A stretch of DNA of 64,000 nt, taken from the NCBI GenBank assembly GCA_039621445.1, contig CP154956.1:37970553-38034552 (forward strand), read 5' to 3'. Below the pieces are notes generated by a model, which saw nothing but the letters and a program-made list of their open reading frames with translations, was not told the origin of the DNA and ran no database searches. Shown here in pieces: positions 56,024-64,000 of the stretch. The stretch is from Euglena gracilis (taxonomy: Eukaryota > Euglenida > Euglenophyceae > Euglenales). The translations under genes and the position numbers were made by a program. Position 1 is the first letter of the stretch; each line of letters begins with the position of its first letter.

Positions 56024-56299
56024 GACTGGGTTTGTTATCAGGTCAATGCATCACGGATGGGAGGCATGGATTGTTAAAAGGTTGTATCCCAGGAGGGGCG
56101 GATCCGACCCCAAGGGCCTGACACAATGAACCGGCATCTAAACAGTCACTGCAGAGTCTGGAATGAGGTGAAAAAATAGCTCCATCACAACTTTGGTCTT
56201 TCCCAGATTGCATTCATTGCAACAAGACCGAATCCCCTGACCAGTGTGCCAGCCAACCCCACATCGAGTCGACGCTCAAAGGCACAACCCGCTGGAGCG

Positions 56300-56415
56300 G
56301 ACGTGGGGGAGCAAGCCAGAGCCACTGCGGGGAGGGTCGCCCACGGTGGGGGCCAGCAAACTGTCGGCCGACCACCGGCCGGGGCTGCCCCGGCGGTGCC
56401 GCCTGATAAACCCGG
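56300..56415 (-). CDS. Candidate isolated exon, unknown gene
   Basis: Two minus frames have high third-position GC. One, starting after CTGCCGCC, reads RVYQAAPPGQPRPVVGRQFA. The other reads LPPGFIRRHRRGSPGRWSAD. It lies downstream of the propeller stop and upstream of the proposed helicase start, so it could be a missed 5' helicase exon or another small gene. Weak. Confidence 0.2.
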
Positions 56416-57966
56416 GCGGCAGCGGGGGGGGGGGGATTATCGGGGACGTCCACCACGCCCCGCACACACCAGCGGGCAGGGGCACACACACATCTGTCTG
56501 GGAAGCCGTGAGGGCGGAGGGCAGGGGTCCGGCACCCCTTCTGACACAGGGGGGGAGTAGGACAGCCGATGAGGTCTTGGAACAGCTTGTGGTTTTGCTT
56601 CCTCCTCTCCACAAAACGTTTTGGCCGACCCACTCCCAACGGGTCACATTTCCCTCCCATACAAATGAGACCAGTCCCTGATCCTCGGGTTACTTGTGAA
56701 AATTTGTTGGAAGAACCCTGGGATTTTTGGAGGCAATGTCAAAAACGGACGCACTTCTTCCACGTTATGCATAAAGGAAATGCTTGATGAAAATACCCAA
56801 CCGCCAAAACACAACAAAAAGAAAAATCCACCCCAATATGAGTTTCCATGTTACACGTTTTCCAATACAATTTTTATTGCCAGTGTGCCATGAAATTACA
56901 GAAACTTCGAAGATGATTTGAAGGAAAAAAGGGACCAAAAAAGCAAGTGCATCAAATCCTTTAAAGATGAATCAGCACCTTTTTTGAATTTTTGAGGCCT
57001 GATTTTTTATGAAATTAAACCCTCCAAAGTATAAAAGCCCCCCGGCTTTATATTTGGATGGGATTTCAAGACCCTCAGGGGGGGTTTATATTGGGGGGGG
57101 GGGGCTTATATTTGGGGGGGTCAAACTTTTTCAGGTCGCCTCTGTGACTTTCAGCGGCTTTCAATTGTGGCCAAATACCAATTTTATGCCAAATTTTTGT
57201 TGTGAACCTCATATTTTTCGCAGAAATGTGCAATTCTTATCCAAATGGAGCATTTCTGGTGAAAAAAAGTATTGTATGCACCTAAAAAATTTCTACCTTT
57301 TCCTGAATGGCACCAGCATCTGGCTCCACCTCGGGGGGGGGGGTGGAGCGTTATAATTTGGGGGGTTACTTTTGGGGGGAGACACAAAACATTTTCAACT
57401 AACCCCCCCCAAATAACCTGGCAGGGTGTCAGGTTGTTGGAACCAAACTTTTGGCCCTGCCCACCCCCCGCCGGGTTATTTAGGCCCTTTTTTCAGCGCC
57501 ATAAAATAATTTCGCTTATAATGGGGAGTGTCAAGTCACTGGAACCATCTTTTTTTGCCCATGCTGAGCAAAAAAAACCCATGTTCAAAGAAAATAAATA
57601 GTTTTCTTAATGTTTCCTTCACATTTGGTGTCAGAGCATTCCAAAAACTCTGGGATCTTGCGAAAAATTTCAAAAAAAATTGTCTATGAATCTGTCTGAA
57701 AAACAAGTTCACCATATAAACGAATGCAGGGAAAGGGCGGGTGTTGCCATCTCCGGCCGCACAGTGCCGGAGGAGAAATCCTCGAGATTCTGGCTTTCGG
57801 TCCAGAAAGGGGGGTCCAGACCCACCCCAATCCCAAAATACCGAAGGGCTTCCTTTTGGTCCCTGACGAAAGGGGGGACAGAGGACACCGCCGGGGCCAG
57901 TGGGCCAACCCGGCAGTGTGCAAAGGGGAGGGGGAGGGATCGGGGGGGCCGCTGGCTGCCGGGCGG

Positions 57967-58033
57967 TCAGCGGGTCAGGTCGAAGACACTGACGAAGTCG
58001 CCGCCGAGGTTGCCGAGGAACGGCCTTTGGGCA
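57967..58033 (-). CDS. Propeller gene, last exon with stop
   Basis: AQRPFLGNLGGDFVSVFDLT then R and TGA. Fits the last strand (xxPFLxxL) of APMAP/SSL proteins. Both intron edges contain TGGGC(A/T)GCC, so the exact cut may slide a few bases. Confidence 0.82.
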
Positions 58034-61000
58034 GCCCACAGGCCCCGCTGCAGAGGGGGACGGGAAGAGCCCCTGTGCGGTGTTGGGTACCGTCGGGTGT
58101 TAGGGGGGGGGGGGCTTCCTTGGTGGCTGATTGGCTGATTGTGATGGAGGTTGAAGACCCCGAAGGCAGCACACGCCAAGAGCTCCCTTGCCCTCAATCA
58201 CCTCTCCGCCTGGGATGTGGTCGAGGTCAAGTGCCCTTCTACAATTTGAAACATAACTTGTCTAGCTGTGTCCAGTGAGCCCGCCCACAGCTCTGTTGCC
58301 CATCACTCGGCCACACCGATGCATGCCACACTGTCCCATTTGGAGGGGGGGTCCAGGCTGCCCAACGCAGGCGGCCCTCGTGCTCCGTCACGCCGGAGAT
58401 GGTGGCGGCGTGGCGACCGGTTGGGTCGAGCAGGACGTCCAGCACCTCCCCCTCGGGGGACACCTTGAGCACGCAGCCCCAGACAGGGCCCTATGGAAAA
58501 GGGGGATGGACCCCTCACCCCGCCCCCCCCGGGAAACTGCCACCTGACAGGGTGGCCGGCAAGAGGGACCCTGACAGCTTCCTGTGGGGGGGACCCTGAC
58601 CGGTTCTCGGGCCAGGGGGTGCCCATGGGGTTTTCCGGCTTCCAGTTCAGCCCTGGCCCCACGACTTGACAAAGTACTTCGAGGCGTCAAGCGTGATGCT
58701 GAGGTGGGCGAGCGCGAGGCGGACGAGGGGCGGCCCAAGGAACTTCAGCAGCGGCGACAGCGGCGCCTGCGGAGGAGACCGCCGGGGCACAGCCAAACAA
58801 CCTGGGGGGGGGGGGGCTGGTCTTGCTTGGCCAGGCCTTGCTTGGGTTGGACAACCAATGCCTGCCGGGCTCAGCCCCTCCAAGGCATTCCCCTGGACAA
58901 GCTGCACCGCCAGGCCGGGCTCCGTCTGGCAACACGGGCGGGGGCCGTGTGCTGTGGGGTGCCAACCAGGGTTCGATATAAGGACAGGTGGGGGGGGGTG
59001 GTCCGGACCCCCCCCCCTGCGGGCCAGGAGGGGGGGGGGTGGGGGGACACTCCCCCCCACCTAAACAGGTGCGCGGTCAGGGTGGCCGAAAATTTTTGAC
59101 CACCCAAAATGACCAAAAGTGCCATTTTGGGCACTTTTTGGGCAAAAATGTGCCAAAAATGCAAAAAATTTTCGGCGCAAAGCGCCGGAGGAAAAAATTG
59201 ACCCTTTTTGGGGGGGTCCCGGGAACCCCCCCGAGGGTCGGTCCAGACCCCCCTGGCAGGTGGGGGGGGGGGTGGTCCGGACCCCCCCCTGCGGGCCAGG
59301 AGGGGGGAGGGGGACACCCCCCCCACCTAAACCATGTACGCCCTCCTTATATCAAACCCTGGTGCCGACCCACAGCAGGCATATAAAGGCAGGTGGGGGG
59401 TCAGAGGGAGGGTTACGGTAGGAGGATGGACCGTAGTAGGAGGATATTGATCCTCCTCGAATGTCGTTCGAGGTCGTTCGAGGAGGATCAATATCCTCCT
59501 CGAACGTCGTTCGAGGTCGTTCGAGGAGGATCAATATCCTCCTCAAATGTCGTTCGAGGTCGTTCGAGGAGGATCAATATCCTCCTCGAATGTCGTTCGA
59601 GGTCGTTCGAGGAGGATCAATATCCTCCTCGAACGTCGTTCGAGGTCGTTCGAGGAGGATCAATATCCTCCTCGAACGTCGTTCGAGGTCGTTCGAGGAG
59701 GATCAATATCCTCCTCGAATGTCGTTCGAGGTCGCTCAACATCCTCCTCCATACATACATTCAACCGTTGCGGAACTTGTGACTGAAACTGACCCCCTTC
59801 TAACAACCTCATAAATTCTCCCGGTGTTGAAATAATTTTGAATAAAAATATTTATGAATCAGTGCATTCCGGCGTAAGAAAACACATGGTTTTTTTTTAA
59901 GAAATGCGTGGAAAATTTCCCCCTACAGGGTACCAGCTACCCCAAAGAGTCGCCCAACTAGGGTTAATACACATGGGGGGACCCTCGCTCGGCGCCTTCG
60001 GCGCCTCGCTCGGGTCCCCCCATGTTTTTAACCCTAGTTGGGCGACTCTTTGGGTTCGCTGTGTACCCTGTAGAGGGAAACATAGCAACGATGAGCGGGA
60101 TGGTTGCAACCATTGGGGATGGTTGCAACCATTGGGGATGCAATCTTAACCCTAACCCTATTCCTTCTAAAAACGTCAGAAATTCTCCCGGTATGGGAAT
60201 AAAAATACATTTGAATGACTGCATTCCTGCGTAAAAAAAAATGTTTATTTTAAAACGCGTGGAAAATTTACTAACCCGATGAACACGATGAGCGGGATGG
60301 TTGCAACCATTGGGGATGCAATCTTAACCCTAACCCTATTCCTTCTAATAACCTCAGAAATTCTCCCGGTATGGGAACATTCTTGAATAAAAATACATTT
60401 GAATGAGTGCATTCCTGCGTAAGAAAAAAATGCTTCTTTTAAAACGCGTGGAAAATTTCCTAACCCTAAACCTAACCCTAACCCTATTCCTTCCAATAAC
60501 CTCATAAATTCTTTCGGTATGGGAATACTTTTGAATAAAAATATTTATGAATCAGTGCATTCCGGCGTAAGAAAACCTTTTTTTCAAAAAAAAATGCGTG
60601 GAAAATTTTCCCCTACAGGGGACCAGCTACCCCAAAGAGTCGCCCAACTAGGGTTAATACACATGGGGGGACCCTCGCTCGGCGCCTTTGGCGCCTCGCT
60701 CGGGTCCCCCCATGTTTTTAACCCTAGTTGGGCGACTCTTTGGGTTCGCTGTATACCCTGTAGAGGGAAACATAGCAACGATGAGCGGGATGGTTGCAAC
60801 CACTGGGATGCAATCTTAAACCTAACCCTATTCCTTCTAATAACCTCAGAAATTATCCCGGTAAAACGCGTAGAAAATTTCCCTGTAGAGACCCCAAAGA
60901 GTCGGCCAACTAGGGTTAATACACATCGAGGGACCCTCGCTCTTTGCTTTCTTCCAAATTGTGCCAGTGAAAGACAAAAAAACAAAGAAGCAGAATCAAG

Positions 61001-62803
61001 AACAATGAAGCATGATAACAAACTCCAAAAAAAAAGACTTGCAACTGATACCTGAATGCATGTACATAGGAGGAGGATCGAGATGTCGTTCGAGGAGGAT
61101 CAATATCCTCCTCGAACGTCGCTCGAGGTCGTTCCAGGAGGATCAATATCCTCCTCGAACGTTGTTCGAGGTCGTTCGAGGAGGATCAATATCCTCCTCG
61201 AATGTCGTTCGAGGTCGCTCGAGGAGGATTTTAAGCCCCCCCCTCGAACGGGGGGGGGGGCTCAAAAACGTTCGAGGAGGTTCGAGCTCGAATTTTCGAG
61301 CTCGAACCTCCTCCTACGGAAACCCCCCCGGGGGTCAGACCCCTCCCCGATCTAGGAGGGGGGGAACAGCGCACCTAAACAGTGACGCGGTCTGGATGAC
61401 CGATTTTAGGCCCAGTGCAAAGCAATGGGCCTAAATTTTTGCCTCCCCAAAACCACCAAAAAATGTCTTTTTGGGGCATTTTTTAAAAATAATTTGGTTC
61501 AAAGCGCCAGAAGGAAAACTTGACCTTTTGGGGGGTTCCCGGGTACCCCCCCCCCAGGGTCAATCTGGACCCCCCTTGCTTGGGGGAGGGGGTCTCATAT
61601 GGTTGCCCCTTTTGCCACCCAACTAGTTCCAGGAAAGGCTTCTTCTAAAACGGTTGGAGTCCCCTCTCGGTACAATGGGCAAGTAGATGGGGAGGAATTT
61701 TCGACTTTTTCGAATTTTGGAGTTGGTAGCGTAACTGCACCTCCCAGGTTTCGATATAAGGAGAATGCGCGGGATTTGGTGTTGGGTGCCCCCCAACTCC
61801 TGCCTCCTGGACCAGAGGGGGGCCAAACAGGTCAGCAGGTTTTTTGGGGGGGTTGACACACACGCACGCACGCACACGCACACATGCACGCACGCACGCG
61901 CGCGCACACACACGACACTGCATATGCACACACAACACACATCCACACTACACACCCACCCACCCACACAAGCACACACAACCCTCCCCAAATGTAAGCA
62001 ACCCTTTGGCCGATTTTCGGTCGACACCCAAGTACAAGCAAGTGGTGGATAGAGTGGCTAATATGAAGGAATTTTCATGAAAACAGCATAAAAACGCCGT
62101 AAATCAGTGAATTCCAAATATGAACAACCCCCAAATAGAAGTAACCACCGCGGGCTGATTTTCGGGAAACAAAATTAACAAAATCGGTTCCTTATATTGG
62201 GGGCACACACGCGCGTGCGCACACACCACGATGCAAAGCCAGAAGTTGCCGTCAGCTGAGCGGGAGATGCCGTCAGGGAAGCCCGGCAGGGCGTCGATGA
62301 AGACGTCGGTCTCCCCCTGGCGGGGGCCCTTCAGCCACTTGCGGAGGACGCGAAGGCCCATCGTCGGCCGGGCGGGGCGGGGCTGGACGACGGTCTCAAC
62401 GACAGCAGCCCGACCGCGGCTGGAGGGGGGAGGGGGCTGGTTGGGCCACATCTGGGGGTGGGGACCAAGTGTCAAAAGGCTGGCTTTGAGGGAGCCTCGC
62501 TGTGTTGTCTGCACAGAAAAGCGAGGCAGCCGTTTGAAGTGGCCGCCGTCCGGCCAGCCAAGGGTCCGGGAAACAAGACCGATCCATATGTGGTGCATCG
62601 CCGTCTCGGCCCCCGCCTCACCACAGCCACGCCGCCGGCACCCGACCCGACGTCTTCACGGCGGAGGCCCCCGGCCCCGCCCCGGCCTCCACCGCCAGCA
62701 CGTACTCCTCCCCCGGCCCCACCGCCACGCCGTTCGCGTACCACAGGTCCCCCATCACCAGCTCCACTGCGCCGCTCTCCCGGTCGTACCGGAACACCCT
62801 GCG
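57967..62803 (-). CDS. Strictosidine-synthase-like / APMAP-like beta-propeller gene, C-terminal half (five exons)
   Basis: Five exons join in frame to about 180 residues ending at a stop (57967-57969). The order of conserved blocks is that of the family: FRYDRESGAVELV, WYANGVAVGPGEEYVLAVE, RVLRKWLKG, FIDALPGFPDGISRSADGNF, the PLLKFLGPPLVRL helix, VLKVSPEGEVLDVLLDPTG, ISGVTEHEG and the final PFLGNL blade. These proteins are six-bladed propellers of the secretory pathway, often membrane-anchored; plant members include strictosidine synthase, animal APMAP is arylesterase-like. The N-terminal half is not in the window. FWLC replaces the usual FWV(A/G). Two introns are nonconventional by motif, one is GT-AG, one has GC-rich complementary ends. 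Confidence 0.88.
58360..58478 (-). CDS. Propeller gene, fourth visible exon
   Basis: GCVLKVSPEGEVLDVLLDPT then GRHAATISGVTEHEGRLRW. Start after CTGTCTGG; GCCCTG pairs with CAGGGC of the donor across a 180-bp intron. Confidence 0.9.
58659..58766 (-). CDS. Propeller gene, third visible exon
   Basis: APLSPLLKFLGPPLVRLALA then HLSITLDASKYFVKSW. Conventional acceptor TCTCCTCCGCAG after a 3463-bp intron. Ends at GGC-CAGGGC. Confidence 0.85.
58965..59365. mobile_element. MITE-like element with GGTTCGATATAAGGA terminal inverted repeats (family R1)
   Basis: Left end AGGGTTCGATATAAGGACAG, right end TCCTTATATCAAACCCT, which inverted reads AGGGTTTGATATAAGGA. Flanks GGTGCCAACC and GGTGCCGACC look like a 10-bp target duplication. 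The centre has AAAATTTTT and GCCAAAAATG words of family R1 and two long GGTCCGGACCCCCC palindromes. No ORF. Lies in the propeller intron. Confidence 0.75.
59437..59745. repeat. 43-bp palindromic tandem array, about seven units
   Basis: Unit: GAGGAGGATCAATATCCTCC followed by TCGAA(C/T)GTCGTTCGAGGTCG and TTC. Starts at about 59481, 59524, 59567 and on. Each unit contains a perfect palindrome GGAGGAT-CA-ATATCCTCC type core. Confidence 0.92.
59941..60054. repeat. 114-bp near-perfect palindrome, copy 1
   Basis: Left arm CCCAAAGAGTCGCCCAACTA GGGTT..., right arm AACCCTAGTTGGGCGACTCT TTGGG, centre GGCGCCTTCGGCGCC. Arms of about 55 bp differ at only a few positions. Confidence 0.95.
60631..60744. repeat. 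114-bp near-perfect palindrome, copy 2
   Basis: Same as copy 1 except the loop reads GGCGCCTTTGGCGCC. A half copy (left arm only) is at about 60894-60950. Confidence 0.95.
61068..61310. repeat. GTTCGAGG 43-bp family, second array
   Basis: About four units of the 59437-59745 repeat, ending in GTTCGAGCTCGAA-type palindromes. Confidence 0.85.
61360..61580. repeat. Dispersed repeat family R1, copy
   Basis: CCTAAATTTTTGCCTCCCCA, CAAAGCGCCAGAAGGAAAAC and TTGACCTTTTGGGGGGTTCC match 59140-59225. A lone TIR-like AGGTTTCGATATAAGGAG is at about 61747. Confidence 0.55.
61855..61985. repeat. (CA)n/(CGCA)n microsatellite
   Basis: Mixed CA and CACGCA simple sequence in the 3.5-kb propeller intron. Confidence 0.85.
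62230..62364 (-). CDS. Propeller gene, second visible exon (LPGFPD)
   Basis: TMGLRVLRKWLKGPRQGETD then VFIDALPGFPDGISRSADGN. LPGFPD is the family hallmark. Donor GTGGTGTG at 62229. Confidence 0.92.
62687..62803 (-). CDS. Propeller gene, first visible exon
   Basis: RRVFRYDRESGAVELVMGDL then WYANGVAVGPGEEYVLAVE. Start after CTGTCCGC. The intron end GCCGGGGCGGGGCC is complementary to CCCGCCCGGCC before the next exon. Confidence 0.85.
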
Positions 62804-63361
62804 GCGGACAGGGCTCCCAGCGATGAACGCTCCCCCCCAAGGATGGATATTGATATTGGGTTTGGGGGGGTCCCGATAAACGTGGAATGATTGACCACCC
62901 GATATGGTCGATAAAAGTCGATAAACCCGATATGATCATTTTGTGCCCCGATATCCTCATTTTTGAGGTTTGGAGATTCCGAAAAAATCGCCCAAAAAGC
63001 AACAAAAAAAGTACGTTACCCCCCCTCCAATAAGCCGATATTTCTCGATGCTTTTTCGGGACCCGATACATTCAAGATCGTCAATAAGGCCGACAAGGGC
63101 CGATATCCAATATCCAATATCCATCCCCCCCCCCCCAGGGTTCGACAAAAAGGCAGGCGGGGGCAGGGGGGGAGCAGCATTGCCGCGCCAGGGTGTGGAC
63201 CCACCCAGACCACTGACACCACACCGGAGTTGCTCCCCCGGCCAGGCAGAGCAACAACAGAGCCCCGGGGGCCATGCCAGTCACCGCACACCGGGCCAAA
63301 AGCGTGGTTTTTTCCACCCGCCATAAGGAGACGAGATGCCTATGCCTTGGTGCACTGAAGG

Positions 63362-63500
63362 GGGACTGTGAGGCTGTGAGGCTGTGAGGCTGTGAGGCTG
63401 TGAGGCTGTGAGGCGGTGAGGCTGTGAGGCTGTGAGGCTGTGAGGCTGTGAGGCTGTGAGGCTGTGAGGCTGTGAGGCTGTGAGGCTGTGAGGCTGTGAG
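63362..63500. repeat. 9-bp minisatellite GTGAGGCTG, about 15 units
   Basis: Near-perfect GTGAGGCTG repeats with one GTGAGGCGG variant. Both strands are open in several frames, giving a false SLTASQPH-type protein. Confidence 0.97.
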
Positions 63501-64000
63501 TACTCGCATGGCTGCCAGAACCAGTGCCTGCACCCCATGCCTGGCTGGTTTAGGTGGTGGGGGGCAGTGGACGGACCGTCGCCAAAGCAAGGTGCACTGG
63601 GCACGGAATAGTCGTTGCTTTGATGTCCGGGTGTCCACCAAGGCAGCGACGTGTTTTGGGGGCAGGGTTCCACATCGGGAGGATCGCGACTTTCAAGGGC
63701 ACTGTCACCCCACCCCCTCCTTGACCACAGGGGGATCCGGAACATAACATTGTTTTGCGACCCCCCCCAGGAGGGGGAGGGGGGGGGGTCATTTTCCACT
63801 TTCAAAAACCAGTCAGTCACTTTTAAAAACCAGTCACCCATTTCCAGGGGGGTCGGTCTGGCCACTCACCACACAACTGGGCCAGAAGCGAAGTTAGCGC
63901 CGGCCATAAACAGACAAGAAGCCTTAGTGCAACTAAGGGGGTCGGTCGGGCGCGGGGGGGGGGGGGTCAGCTCTTTGGCCACTCGGCCAAAAATGACCAA

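Larger units (their letters stand above)
59800..60900. repeat. Telomere-like CCTAACCC repeats with ~150-180-bp satellite-like units
   Basis: CC(T)TTCTAA.AACCTCA.AAATTCTCCCGGT, TTGAATAAAAATA, GCATTCC.GCGTAAGAAA and AACGCGTGGAAAATTT recur in order near 59800, 60170, 60345, 60490 and 60840, linked by CTTAACCCTAACCCTATTCC. Confidence 0.75.

Noticed and set aside
63219-63275. Signal-peptide-like start MAPGALLLLCLAGGATPVW as first exon of the propeller gene
   Set aside because: It would have to join directly to the middle of the propeller, leaving out about 150 conserved residues. The real 5' exons should lie further up, beyond the window.
63081-63865. Ser-Leu-Thr-Ala-Ser-Gln-Pro-His repeat protein on the minus strand
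   Set aside because: It is the translation of the 9-bp minisatellite at 63362-63500, with no support on either side.

Overview
The window reads as nuclear DNA of an intron-rich eukaryote, most probably a euglenid (Euglena-like). The best evidence is the introns. Two protein-coding genes on the minus strand are cut into small GC-rich exons, and many of their exons join in frame only if the intron is taken as NNN-CAG ... CTG-NNNNN with complementary ends. That is the layout of the nonconventional introns known from euglenids. Ordinary GT-AG introns lie between them in the same genes. CCCTAA-like repeats, long microsatellites, many G/C homopolymers and several fold-back elements make up most of the rest. 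No species can be named from this sequence alone. All exon limits were worked out by hand from reading frame and splice motifs, so some may be off by a few bases.

Layout. 1-2700: 3' end of a Ty3/gypsy element (integrase tail plus chromodomain), a second downstream ORF, then G-rich repeats. 3590-9800: two decayed DIRS-type (tyrosine recombinase) retrotransposons head to head. 9800-22600: mostly repeats and AT-rich sequence with a few isolated candidate minus-strand exons. 22620-53805: one minus-strand gene of at least 31 exons, a UPF1-type superfamily 1 helicase close to ZNFX1, with about 1400 residues visible, running from a likely ATG at 53805 to a zinc-binding exon that ends in a splice donor at 22620. 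Its 3' end is not found. 57967-62803: the C-terminal half of a strictosidine-synthase-like/APMAP-like beta-propeller gene (minus strand, five exons, real stop). Its 5' exons lie outside the window or were not recognised.

The introns are where the mobile and repeated DNA sits. The helicase intron at 27472-32432 carries a 71-bp minisatellite of 35 units inside an inverted-repeat frame. One helicase intron (48170-48490) looks like a MITE: 11-bp direct repeats, terminal inverted repeats, and exact in-frame rejoining of the exons. The 3.5-kb intron of the propeller gene holds another TIR element, two 114-bp near-perfect palindromes, telomere-like repeats and a 43-bp palindromic tandem array.

The two host genes need not share a pathway. 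ZNFX1-type helicases act on RNA (small-RNA inheritance or antiviral sensing in animals), and strictosidine-synthase-like proteins are secretory or membrane hydrolase-like propellers. The window gives no evidence of co-regulation.
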